Assembly (NCBI RefSeq): GCF_041296385.1 | Contig: NC_091019.1 | Coordinates: 8,951,264-9,015,263 of the forward strand | From: Aphelocoma coerulescens | Taxonomy: Eukaryota; Chordata; Aves; Passeriformes; Corvidae | Length of the DNA stretch: 64,000 nt | Direction of reading: 5' to 3' | In this document: piece after piece, positions 53,012-63,462 of the stretch | Numbering within the stretch: the first letter of the stretch is position 1 | How the letters are laid out: every line of letters begins with the position of its first letter | Translations under genes and position numbers: made by a program | Notes under the pieces: model-generated | Told to the model about the DNA's origin: nothing | What the model saw: only the letters and a program-made list of their open reading frames with translations | Databases searched by the model: none

Positions 53012-54361
53012 TGTTGTGGTTTGGCTAAGTGCCAGGCATCCACAAAAAACCCCATGTACTTATTTTCCTCTGCTATAGCTGAGCAGAGGAGGGGGAATTG
53101 AAAACTTTATTTTCATGAGTTAAGGATTATTGAAAAAAAAACTTTAAGGCAAAACAAGTTCAAAACTTAAACAGTATAAAGAAGATTTATTATTGACAGA
53201 ATTAAAAGTAAAAAGGGTAATGAGAACCAAAGCAAACCTTCAGAACAATTTTCTTTCCCAGTCCCGCCCTCTTTCCACTGACCATGCAAGGAAACAAAAC
53301 ATGGGATATTGGTCAGTATTTCACTTCTGAAAAAAATCTTCAGTATGCTTAAGGAAAAGAGTTTCTTCTGCTGTGCCATGGGATCCTTCCCAGGGGAGAT
53401 AGTTCTCTGTGAACTTTTCTAGCGTGGTTTTAACTTCCACAAGCAGCAGTCCGGCCCGAACCTGGTGCAATGTGAGTCCCTCCCATGGGTCAAGCAGTCT
53501 TCCCACAACTGCCTAGCGTGGGTCATTTTAGTTCATGGGGTTCAGTCTTTTACGGATGAGCTGTTCTAGTCTGGAAGCGAAGGCTCTCTTCTTTTATCTC
53601 TAAAAGCAAGGGTCATCTCTCTCTGTTCGAGTTCCTCACTAGATTACAGCTTTTCAGCATCCACACGCTCCAGAGTGAGTACTCGTCTTCACAGGCTGCA
53701 CATGGATCTCTGCATCCCCCCATGCACTTATGAGTTACAGGGAAACAGTTTATTGTATCATAGTCCTCACCACGGCTCGCAGGAGAATCTCAGCTCCAGT
53801 GCTTGGAGCACCTCCTCCCTCTCCTTCTTCTCACTGACCTCGGTGCCAGCATGTTGGTTCTCCTCACGTGTCCTCATTTTCCCTTTTTCTTTGACTTGGA
53901 AGAAAGTCAGTGTCTATAAGTTGCAATTGAGAGGTTGATCTCGTTTGGGCTCCACATCGGGGAATTGCTTGCCATATCTCTCGCTGCTGGCCACATGGTC
54001 CCTGTCAGCACCGCATGGCCAGCCCCGGCTGCATGGTCCTCACCAGCACCGCATGGGCGGCTCCAGCCTTGGGAGGGGCCCGGCTGTGTGGTCCCGCCCT
54101 CGGGAAGGGCCCTGGCCGCGCGGCCCCTGGCAGGATGGGCCTCAGTATCCACTTCAGCACCCCTCGGGAGAAGAAAGAGAACTTCCTACCGTTTTCCTTT
54201 CTTAAATACTGTCATCACAAAGGCGTTACCAACTTCTCTAATTGGGCTACTAACCTGCCCATAGTCAGAGCCTTCAGCGATTGGCTCTTTGCTGGACACA
54301 GAAGTTTCAAGCAGCTTTTCTCCCACCCCCACAAAAAACCAGGCTGTGTTAAACTAACACA
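53012..54361 (-). mobile_element. Solo LTR, minus orientation
   Basis: A 1350-bp element runs TGTTGTGG...TAACACA on the plus strand, so its own strand starts TGTGTTAGTTTAACACAG. It is flanked by exact 5-bp duplications ACTAT (53007..53011 and 54362..54366). The polyadenylation signal AATAAA reads on the minus strand at 53186..53191, close to its 3' end, which confirms the orientation. It has no retroviral coding remnants. It is a different family from copies A and B. It is oriented in the same direction as LGR4, its left edge about 3.9 kb upstream of the LGR4 start codon. Confidence 0.85.
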
Positions 54362-54366
54362 ACTAT

Positions 54367-55405
54367 TCTCTTTTCTTCTTCAGGGAAAACGGAAAGCACC
54401 ATAAACTGATCTATCACTGCATAAGACCTTCAGGATTTAGTGCCTAATGTATAGGCACATGGTTTTGAAACTTGTGTCAGACATTTGGTGAAAAGGCATT
54501 AGGAAAGCTTGAGAGATACAGGGGAAAAATACAAAAGTACGGACATTGGATTTTTTCTTCTACTGCCACAACATGTCCAGCAACATAACCGCTTCTGACA
54601 AAAATCCCACTTCAGAGACATGAATTCACTTGGATTTAATGGGAGTTTGATGTGGAAGAGTATGCAGATTAAGATGTGAAGCCCAGACACAAAAATAAAT
54701 ACAATGTGAAGGTTGACTGGAGCAGCAGAACTCCTTGATGAGTTCTGAGCTGTGCCATGAGACGATGGTAGGTGAATGGGAATGTAAAGATCATAGTAAT
54801 GATAAAAACTTTGTTTTGCTTTAAGAATTTATTAGACTTTACAGAAAAAATGGAGATTTTAATTTATAAATTGGGGTAAAAATGCAGTCAGTGTGTTAGT
54901 CCTGCAAGGTGAGCTGTTTCATCCCCGGTTTCCATCACTACTGGTTTTGCACATCCAAATTATCCTCCATCAGAAATGCTAATGTGGCAGGATGTGCCCC
55001 AAGGGCTGTTCCCCTCCCTGAGGATTGCCCAAACCCAGTTTAGTATGCATATGTAAACACAGAAATGTATGCACTTTAGAGCAGCTTTAAATTTTATCTC
55101 TGTCTAGTGATAAAAATAAGGTTTGCACTCCAGTCGGCTAGGAATGGACCTGAAGAATTCATCCAAAGCTTACTGTGAGGAAGCATCACGTGCAAGAGTT
55201 GCTGCTGCTATTATTTAGCCCCATACTGCTGGGAAATTCAATTAACACTTGAATTCCAGTTACACGGTGTACTGCGTTTGGCTGGTTGCTGGCTGGGGTT
55301 AAACCACGACACAAGGAAATTACAGTTATGCTGGAGAATGTGACATAGAGCCGCTGTGTGTGGAAAAAGAACAGTCTGGAATATCTGCACTGCCAAAGCA
55401 AGTTC
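54367..55405. other. Intergenic stretch between LTRs
   Basis: No gene recognised. The only repeat-like sequence I see is a short LTR-end-like fragment at 55268..55311. The rest appears unique. Confidence 0.55.
55268..55311 (-). mobile_element. Short LTR-end-like fragment
   Basis: On the minus strand it reads TGTCGTGGTTTAACCCCAGC followed by CAGCAACCAGCC, a 5' LTR terminus wording common among avian endogenous retroviruses. The resemblance stops after about 40 bp, so it is at most a truncated remnant. Confidence 0.4.
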
Positions 55406-55409
55406 TCTT

Positions 55410-55919
55410 TGTCCTGGGTTGCAGTGTATTCTATTGCCATCCTCATGTTGAAACCAGGTGGGGCAGTGTTTCCTTGCCTCCTTCCTCCGGACTATCTTCT
55501 GTTAATGAGCCCATCAACACCTGGCCTCATGACTCATCATCCCATTTGTGAGATGCTCCACCCAGAAGGAGAAACCAAGCATTCTATCCTGGATATAATC
55601 TGAGTTTCCGAACACCACAGACACCCTTTTCACTAGTTTCCCAGGGGAAAGGAGCTACATAGGCACCACTGGACCTTCCGAGGAAGAGCAGGCCCTTTCT
55701 ACAGGATCACTGCTTTGACAGAACCACATCCATCACTTCAGGAGGACTCCAGCCACCATTTTATCCGACTGCCACCACCACCCTGACTAACAGGGTGTCA
55801 GGTTGTATCCTGACTCTGTCAGTTTAACCCAGTGTTTTCTGCCTTTATCTTCTTGATTTCCCTATTAAATTGTTATTCTGACTCGGTGCCTCCCACTGGT
55901 TTGTTTTCAAACTAGTATA
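55410..55919 (+). mobile_element. Probable solo LTR (about 510 bp)
   Basis: The block starts TGTCCTGGGTTGCAGTGTAT and ends in a section with ATTAAA (55864..55869) followed by CTGACTCGGTGCCTCCCACT, the layout of an R-U5 end. Both sides carry TCTT (55406..55409 and 55920..55923), a possible 4-bp duplication. The last bases read GTATA rather than the canonical CA, so the right boundary is less sure. There is no coding content. Confidence 0.6.
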
Positions 55920-55923
55920 TCTT

Positions 55924-56621
55924 TAAAATGGAAGTATACTTCTTCCCACAAAAAAAGTCTGAAACTTTTACTCAGTTGAACTAGAACTGGAAGTCACTTC
56001 AGGAAATAAGTGACAAATGAAAGGCTCAGCCAAGCTCAAAACTTTGTTAAAAAAAATGAAGGTAAAGATCCAAACCTTGGTATAGCAGAAACACAGAAAC
56101 AATTTAAAACTTCAGAAAGATTATTGGAAAAAACCCCTGGTTTGGTAGGGTCAAAAGTTCGCCCAGAAAATTTTTTTCTCAGTATCTACTTTATACCTCT
56201 GTAAAACAAGAAAAACTAATGAGGACAAGCAAGACCACTAAGATCCATAGTTTAGAAACAACACATGGAGAGTGAAGGAAAAAATATACAAGTTAACTAT
56301 TAAATGGAAACCTGAGAGAAAATTAATTTTTAAATAGCTTATAGTTAAATATTACTTTTCTATGTAAACCATACTTAACTTCCAATGGTACAGTGTCTTT
56401 ACCACCATTCCTGTGTATGCATTACCTAGATGGTCCAGCGCATAACCTATTTTGCAGTCTGGTCTGGTGATTATATCCTTGATTGATTATTCCAAAAGAT
56501 GCCTCTGAAATGCAGTGAGCTGGGCTGCAAGTAGAAATGCGATGTACCCTAGCTAAAAGAGAATGACTGCAGGCAGTTTATTCCAACACCTTCTGTAAAT
56601 TGGATAGAGCAAAGACAAAAG
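55924..56621. other. Intergenic stretch
   Basis: About 700 bp of AT-rich DNA between two LTRs, without recognisable genes or repeats. Confidence 0.5.
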
Positions 56622-56625
56622 AGAG

Positions 56626-57292
56626 TGTTATAAATGAAGTCTGTAATTCATGCTGTTATGTATAAAAATGAACTGTAATAAAACTATACAGAGCCAGAGT
56701 TTCAAACCCCCCCACCAGCCTGGCTGAGAGGAAAATTTTACAACACTGGAGTTGTAAAGGAAGTTGAAAAGGAAGTTCTTTCAGCACAGAAGTAATCAAT
56801 AGGTGAGGATTCCACCCCAGGTGGGGTTAGATCTTATCACAAGGACATTAGCACTGTGATGACTTGATCACTATCTTCTGATATCTACATCTCAGCCGAT
56901 AAGGAATTGGACATTCTGGGAACTTCACAGAGGGTTCCAAGAATTGAAGACAGACAAATTCATCACCGAAGATGGGCAGTTCATCACATCTAGAAGACCC
57001 TTTGTCCAGCCTTGCACTGTGAAAGAAGAACTTCATGAATATGTTAAAGAACGAGAAGAATGGACTGGACTTGAACACTCCCCAAAAATAGTATAAAAAT
57101 AACCCGGACAAGGCAGCTGGTGTGAACTTGGGAGGTCTGATGCAGTAGAGGTCAGATCTATGCATGTTCACCCAGCTGCGATCCCAGGCTCAGCACTGCT
57201 TTTCTCGATCTTGGCTTTTGAGACCGATATTTCAGCCACATAATAAATTTTATTTCTTTATTAATTTTGATTGGGCTATCTCGTTTATCACA
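56626..57292 (+). mobile_element. Solo LTR, family with sibling at 58563
   Basis: A 667-bp element begins TGTTATAAATGAAGTCTGTA and ends TTTATCACA, flanked by AGAG (56622..56625 and 57293..57296). A TATA box (TATAAAAA, 57092..57099) lies 150 bp before AATAAA (57242..57247), a clean U3-R-U5 layout. Its 3' half shares GAGGTCAGATCT and the CACCCAGC...GATCC section with the split LTR at 58563..59999. A 4-bp duplication would fit gammaretrovirus-like (class I) integration, which is an inference. No viral genes adjoin it. Confidence 0.8.
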
Positions 57293-57296
57293 AGAG

Positions 57297-58558
57297 GACA
57301 GCTCACAAAAGTGTGTGTGGAGAGTTGTTATTTTTATTATTTTGTTCTTTTGTTTGTTTGTTTGGGTTTTTTCAGCCTAGATGTGTCAGATATGCTGCCG
57401 TCCAGAATTAATTTGGAGTTTCTCCAGTACTATGTGTTTTCCTTGAAAAAAAAGGGACACCGTAATAGCATCATAACAAATTAATTTTATGTTATCACTC
57501 TAACCCAGTCATCAGCTGAAAATAGGTGACTCTACAGGAATGAAAAAGCAATTTAGGATAAAATTACTGGAAATTAAATTCAGGGTTTAGTCCAATATTC
57601 ATGTCAGTTTGTATTCTAGCTAGAAAGCTGTTGTAATAAAAGAACAGGCTTTAGTTAATATTTTGCAACTTTTAGAGGCATTTCACTGTAAGTAGACAGT
57701 ACAAAACATCTCTGTCTTACTATGTGAAAGTAGGCATAAGGCAGAAAGCATCAAGTACCTGTTTCTTGGGCATCTTCCCCTGCTTCCCACACCCACCCAA
57801 CCCAGAGCAGCAATGAGCAGCCTGATCATAGAATGGTTTGGGTGGGAAGGGTCCTCATCTCATTCCAACTCCCTGCCATGGGCAGGGACACCTTCCACTA
57901 GACCCAGTTTCTTCAAGCTCCACCCAACCTGGCCTTGAACCCTTCCAGGGTTGAGGCAGCCATAGCTTCTCTGGGCAACCTGTGACAGTGACTCATCACT
58001 CCCCTGGTCAGAATCTGAGCTTCCCCCACTTAGAGAGGAAACCCCTACCCACCCCAAACTGCAGGCCTTTGGCAGAACACCCCAATGGGGCAGACACTGT
58101 GCACCTCTCCCCTCTGTCTGACCACTTGCCTCTGGGTTTAGAGCATCGCTTCACTTTGTAGGCACTTTGCAGTAATTCAACATATTTTTCAGTTAGACAG
58201 AGCTAATGAACTCTCCCTCATTTGAAAAAAATTGGAATGATTGGTGCTAAAAATGCAGATAATTTTTCTTCTATAGAATATTCATTAGAAGCACAGAACA
58301 ATCAAGATTTTCTACAGACATTCTAGAGGGAAATACTTAAAAAATTAAGACAAATCAAAGGGTAACCAAAACGAAATCGGATCATGACCAGGGGCAGTTT
58401 ATATATGCTGAGCAAGTATTTCACAGGAAAGGAGTTACAAAGAAGTGTGTGGAATTTAGTGAAGTCAGAGCCACTAAGACCACTAAGGAAACAATCATAA
58501 TGTAATAATTTGGTGATGACCAATTTTCAGTGTAGTGATAACAAATTGTTTCTTTTTA
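57297..58558. other. Intergenic stretch between the two sibling LTRs
   Basis: About 1.26 kb holding a CR1 tail at 57825..57990 and otherwise unrecognised DNA. It is not a proviral interior: there is no primer-binding-site-like sequence after the first LTR and no retroviral coding. Confidence 0.65.
57825..57990 (-). mobile_element. CR1 LINE 3' end, minus orientation
   Basis: On the minus strand it reads GGTTGCCCAGAGAAGCTATG, then GTTCAAGGCCAGGTTGGGTG, GTGTCCCTGCCCATGGCAGG and ends CCATTCTATGAT, the standard CR1 3' terminus. Only the last 170 bp or so are present. Confidence 0.9.
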
Positions 58559-58612
58559 ATATTGTTATAAATGAAATTGGTAATTCATGCTTATGTACAT
58601 AAATGTATATAT

Positions 58613-59373
58613 TGTGAAGAATGAGACAACTCTTTGTAGAAATTAAAACAATTTATTAAAACAGAAAAATTGAAAAATTGCAAAAACTAACAAAATATAA
58701 AAATTTGGGATCCTAGTGGCTCAAGAGGTATGCCCCAGGAGCGCAGGGATTCAGGAACTTTAGGCTTAAGGCAGCTCTGAACCTCAGGTAGAGAAAAAAA
58801 AAAAAAAACTTGCAGTCTGAGCTGGTCAAAAAGAAATCTATTTCTAAAAGCCTCTAGAAAGGGGTAGGTTTCTCCAGCACTGCCTTAGCAAGCTGGAGAG
58901 GAAGGGAGACTGAGAGAGGCGTGTCTCCTTTTCTCCCTTTTATAGCTTTTGCTCCGCCCACAGTCCGCCCACAGCCCACCCCCCTGGTTCAAGGCGATTG
59001 GTGTTTTCCCCTTGACAGACCATCTCTGTCCACCAATGGCTCTTCCTGGTCAGAGGGGTGATATTAGTTGAGATAAGGGTCATGGAGCTTACGGGGGTAT
59101 GGTTATGGGGGCTGGGCTGTTTGTTGCAACTGGGTTTTTTTTAAAATCTGCCTTGAAACCAAGATACAAGTAAAACATAAAAAAAAATACATCCAACACA
59201 TCTTAAAACACTTGTAAAGGTATACAGTAAACACAGGAAGACCATAAAAACTTGATTAGTGTACCTGGGCTGATGGGTTAATTTAACATTCAATTTAAAA
59301 ATGTTAAGCACAGAATTAATTAAAGCACTTAATATGCAAAGACCAAGCACAAATAGGGATTTCATGTATGACA
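58613..59373 (-). mobile_element. Nested solo LTR with intact-looking promoter
   Basis: A 761-bp element is inserted into the outer LTR with exact 5-bp duplications TATAT (58608..58612 and 59374..59378). Its strand starts TGTCATACATGAAATCCC and ends TTCTTCACA. On that strand it shows a CCAAT box (59001..58997), two GC-box-like GGGCGG motifs (around 58970..58952), a strong TATA box (TATAAAAGG, 58944..58936) and AATAAA (58657..58652) in promoter-to-polyA order. It is younger than the LTR it interrupts. No retroviral genes are present. Confidence 0.85.
58936..58944 (-). promoter_or_regulatory. TATA box of the nested LTR
   Basis: TATAAAAGG on the minus strand, preceded by two GGGCGG motifs and a CCAAT box at conventional distances, and followed 280 bp later by AATAAA. 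It points towards LGR4. Confidence 0.6.
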
Positions 59374-60003
59374 TATATTAATTGTACAAATAAAAACGCC
59401 TAAGCCCAAACCCCAGGCTGGGGACAGAGAAAATTTTGCAAGCCTTGGCAGCAGCAGAGAAAACAATATGGCCAGGAACTAATCAGCATACAAAAAAGTC
59501 TATCTCCGGGTAGAGGTAGACCTTATCTGGAGCCATTAACACCACACCTGGGCGATGATCTGGATGATGATGAAACTGATTAACGTCTCGGAGTCGTTAA
59601 AGGAGTATCCCATTCCAGGAACTAAGAATAACTGTTCCAGGAATCGGAGATGGAGCATTCATCATCCAAGATGGACAATTCATCAGACCCAGGAAATGCT
59701 TTGTGCAGTCCAACTTCGGGACAAGAAAACATCATGAATTTGCTTATTTGCGAGAAGAATAGAATTAATTCGGACTCTGCCCAAGAACTGTATAGGAAGG
59801 AACCAGCCGAAGCGACATTCGACATTCGTGAACTTGGGGATCTGACGCGATAGAGGTCAGATCTGTGTCCACCCAGCACTGATCCTGGGCTCGGGGCTGA
59901 CCTTTTTCCGATTGTGGCTTTCTGTGTGACCGATCTTTCGGCAGCAGAATAAAATCTGTTTCTTTATTAAATTTAATTTGGCTGAATTTCTTTACCTCAA
60001 TAT

Positions 60004-60565
60004 CATGATGAAGACCATGGGGATGCACACCTCCTAAGTTTTGAGTATGGTTTTCTATTAGTATAAATTAGCACACTAACATCCTGGATGAAATGTGCTG
60101 ATTTAAATCATGTTGCACATATGCCAGATAGCTTTCTTTGGTACATTTTTTGAAATCACTAGGTCACTGCATGAAATTGATTTCTCCTGTACATGGAGCC
60201 TTAAAGATGAACAAAAGTGTGTTTGCTTTGTTTTAGGACATGATTCCTCAGCACTGTCTAACACTTTATGTTGTTCTTTGTCTCTCAAATGCTGCAGTGG
60301 AGCAAAATTTTTTATATTTATTCATATTTTGAAGGAGTATAAACACTACTAATCTATGGGTGTCATAGTTTCAGTAGGACTGACTTTAAATTGTACTTTT
60401 GAAAAGCTCTTATAATTAAAAGGCAACTGACTCAATAGGCTTTGGCAGACTCCTTATTACTGGAGTGAGTAATCCCAGCTTTATTTTAACCAGTTTGTAT
60501 CTAAGGAGGAAGAAGGGAAGCACATTAACTGATTAGGATTTATCATCAAGTTGATCTATCAGATA
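60004..60565. other. Intergenic stretch
   Basis: About 560 bp of AT-rich DNA between two LTRs with nothing I can identify. Confidence 0.5.
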
Positions 60566-60570
60566 CCAAG

Positions 60571-61751
60571 TGTTAGGATTTAGGATTTTTCCTTTTGTTG
60601 CTTTCTCTCATTGAATTTTGTCCCATCTGCGGCTAAGAAACAATAATGACCAAAGCTTAAGAGAAACAAAAGAAGTTGCCTCGCTCAGGGGAGGAGGGCA
60701 GCTGGCTGCACTTCTCTTATCTGAGGGGTTTGCCTTGGAGGGGCAGAGATACCATGAGATTTGGGCTGGGGGAAGGGGTTGGGCTCAGCTTATAGCTCTC
60801 TCGTTGTCGGCTTCGGAGAAGAACAGTCGAGCTGCTGCTTGGAGGGGGAATTCACTGCTGTCACCAGAGCCCAGCCCAGTCCTGCTTCCCCTGCCATTGG
60901 AGCCTTTGCTTGTGAGAGCAGCCACTGAACTGGGACCTTATTAACACCCTATCTCACTAAAAAAGGGACTTTCACCATCTTCTGGGGTGCCTCAGGTGAA
61001 ACCCTAAGACCCCGAGCCCCTTCCCCCTCCCAGGGAGCCTCTCTCTGCTGTGTCCTGGAGCCAGGCTGCCACTGCCCTGCCCCACAGTGTCTCTGCTACT
61101 GCTCCGGGTGTTTTGCTACACTATAGCTCTGCACCTGGTGCCTGCCCAGACACCCTGAGGCTCCAGCTACAGCTGCTGAGTTTCTGATACATCTCATTTA
61201 CCACTCCGGGATTTTGCTCATCCCTGCCATTCCAGCTGCTGCTCTGAGGTTCCTGCTAGAGACCATTTTGCCATCTGAAGGGGCACCGGGACCAGCTGCC
61301 CCTGTGGGTTTGTAGACGAAGCCCCTTTCCTATCTCTCCCGCCAGCCTGCCCACCATCACCCACTTACAGAGAGGCGGCCGAGCTTGCGCCACAGCGCCC
61401 CCTGCAGGTGTGGGGGGAATCATCGCTCCCGCCCTGCCCGGCTGGGAGCCACCAGCGCCCCTGCCAGCTGTGAGCAGAACTGCACCCAAGGGGAAAGGGC
61501 CTGAGAGCCAACAGAAGGTTGTTACTGGGCTTCTGGTTTTGTTTGTTGTTGCTGCCAGTGGTGTTGTTTGTTTGTCTTGTTATACATATATATATACACT
61601 AGTAAAGAACTGTTACTCCTTTTCCCATATCTTTGCCTGAAAGCCCTGTAATTTCAAAGTTATAGTAATTTGGGAGGAAGGGGGTCATATTTTCCATTCC
61701 AAGGGAGGTTCCCGCCTTCCTCGGCAGACACCTGTCTTTCAAACTGAGACA
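60571..61751 (+). mobile_element. Solo LTR, GC-rich long family
   Basis: An 1181-bp element runs from TGTTAGGATTTAGGATTTTT to AAACTGAGACA. The flanks CCAAG (60566..60570) and CCCAG (61752..61756) differ by one base, an aged 5-bp duplication. The 3' section with CTAGTAAAGAACTGTTACTC and TTTTCCCATATCTTTGCCTG is wording I recognise from an avian ERVL-type LTR. The likely polyadenylation signal is the variant AGTAAA (61601..61606). It has no coding content. The 108-codon open frame at its left end is chance. Confidence 0.8.
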
Positions 61752-61756
61752 CCCAG

Positions 61757-62344
61757 CTCTCTTCAAAATTTGGAGCATAAGCATAAGCTAATAATTTGGG
61801 GCCAATTTATCCTATTTTAGCACTGACAGGTTTTTATCCTTGTCTTTTTTTCTTACTTATAGGTCATTTCCCATAATTTCTCTCTGGCTTGCAATGCAGA
61901 AAGGTTCAACTTTTGTTCTGTAAAACACAGTACATATTTACAGTGCTGATTCAAGAACTGACACATTCTTGCACTGATGCCCTCCAAGGGGACCAGGCAC
62001 TTTGGAAGATACTGGGGAGGGGAGAAAACATACCAGAACCTGATAAATTACTACAGGGCATAAAAATGCAAGTAAAAACTTTGGGGGACACCTAGGACAA
62101 GACAACACACCTATTTAGCAATGCTTAATAGAAGATAGAACCATCTCAATCCTTAAGTGACTGCAATCTTTTATCATGATGATCCTTTTTTTTTTCCTTA
62201 CCTGGTTGCATTCTTCTTGTCTAACTAGAATTACTCTTACTATGTCATTTGAGAACATCCCACATTTATCTAAAGCTTTTGCTGTACATGATTGAAATGC
62301 AGTGTGATCCAAGTCTAACATCACCAGCAGCTCAGACCTGTTGT
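61757..62344. other. Intergenic stretch
   Basis: About 590 bp between an LTR and the CR1 piece, with no gene or repeat recognised. Confidence 0.5.
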
Positions 62345-63462
62345 ACACATGGATGTTGTCTACCTGGATGTCAGGAAAGCCTTTGACACCTTCTCCCACG
62401 GGATTCTCCTGGAAAAGCTGGCAGCCCACAGCTTGGGCAGGTGCATTCTTTGCTGGGTTCAGAACTGGATGGATGGCCAGGCCCAGAGAGTAGTGGTGAA
62501 TGGTGCCACATCCAGCTGGCAGCCAGACACCAGTGGTGTCCCCCAGGGATCAGTGTTGGGGATGGTTCTGTTTAATATCTTTATTGATGATCTGGGTGAT
62601 GGAATTGAGTCTGCCATTAGCAAACTCACAGATGACACCACGTTGGGTCAGTGTGGATCTGCTGGAGGGCAGGAAGGCCCTGCAGAGGGACCTGGACAGG
62701 CTGGATCAATGGGCCAAGGTCAATGGCATGAGGTTCAACAAGACCAAAGTGCTGGGTCCTGTACTTTGGCCACAATAACCCCCTGCAGTGCTACAGGCTG
62801 GGAGCAGAGTGACTGGCAAGTGGCCCAGCAGAAAAGGATCTGAGGGTGCTGGTCAACAGCGACTGAACATGAGCCAGCATGGGTCCAGGTGGCCAAGAAG
62901 GCCAATGGCATCTTGGTGTCTATCAAGTAATAGTGTGTCCAGCAGAACCGGGACAGTGGTTCTTCCCCTGTACCTCGAGTCCTGTGTCCAGTTCTGGGCC
63001 CCTTAATTCAGGAACATGGAGGTGCTGGAGCGGGTCTAGAGAAGGACAACAAAGCTCCTGAAGGGTCTGGAGTGCATGATTTACAAGGAGGGGCTGAGGG
63101 AGCTGCAGTTGTTTAGCCTGGAGGAGGCTCAGGGGTGACCTTAATGCTCTTGGCAACTCCCTGAAAGGAGGTTGTAGCCAGCTGAGTGTCAGTCTCTTCT
63201 CCCAGGCAACCAGTGACAGAACAAGAGGGCACAGTCTTAAGATGCACATGGGGAGGTTCAGGTTGGACATCAGGAAGAATTTCTTCACAGAAGGGGTGAT
63301 TGAGCATTGGAATGGGCTGCCCAGAGAGATGGTAGAGTCACCGTGCCTGGAGGTGTTTAAGACTGGATGTGGCACTCAGTGCCATGGTCTGGTTGAGAAG
63401 GTGGTGTTTGGTCATAGACCTCAGAAGTCTTTTCGAACCTAATTGTTTCTGTGATTCTGTAA
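62345..63462 (+). mobile_element. CR1 LINE, 5'-truncated, with reverse-transcriptase remnant
   Basis: About 1.1 kb of CR1 retrotransposon. The 5' part encodes the second half of the reverse transcriptase: [13 protein letters not shown] (motif A region), [10 protein letters not shown], then [13 protein letters not shown] and LTDDTTLG, the last being the catalytic motif with T where A of ADD is usual. The reading continues in another frame ([19 protein letters not shown]) from about 62650, so there is at least one frameshift, and more breaks follow. Near the 3' end [18 protein letters not shown] is recognisable. It ends TTTCTGTGATTCTGTAA, the CR1 terminus. It is not functional: it lacks ORF1, the endonuclease and the N-terminal RT motifs. 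Confidence 0.9.

Larger units (their letters stand above)
58563..59999 (+). mobile_element. Solo LTR split by a nested LTR
   Basis: The outer element starts TGTTATAAATGAAATTGG, the same start as the LTR at 56626, and resumes after the nested insertion at about 59379. It ends TTTACCTCA at 59999. The outer flanks carry ATAT (58559..58562 and 60000..60003). Without the insertion it would be about 670 bp, matching its sibling. AATAAA lies at 59948..59953. The TATA position is degraded (TATAGGAA near 59791). It has no coding content. Confidence 0.8.

Noticed and set aside
59650..59853. Open frame of 67 codons inside the split LTR
   Set aside because: It lies in the U3 part of an LTR. The sibling LTR carries homologous non-coding sequence without the same frame.
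56626..59999. The two sibling LTRs as ends of one short provirus
   Set aside because: Their outer flanks differ (AGAG and ATAT), each has its own matching duplication, and the sequence between them holds a CR1 tail and no primer-binding site or viral genes.
60618..60944. 108-codon open frame on the plus strand
   Set aside because: Contained in the solo LTR at 60571..61751, GC-rich and without any domain.
62349..62843. A functional reverse-transcriptase gene
   Set aside because: It is only the second half of the CR1 RT, with a frameshift and a substituted catalytic motif, in a 5'-truncated LINE.
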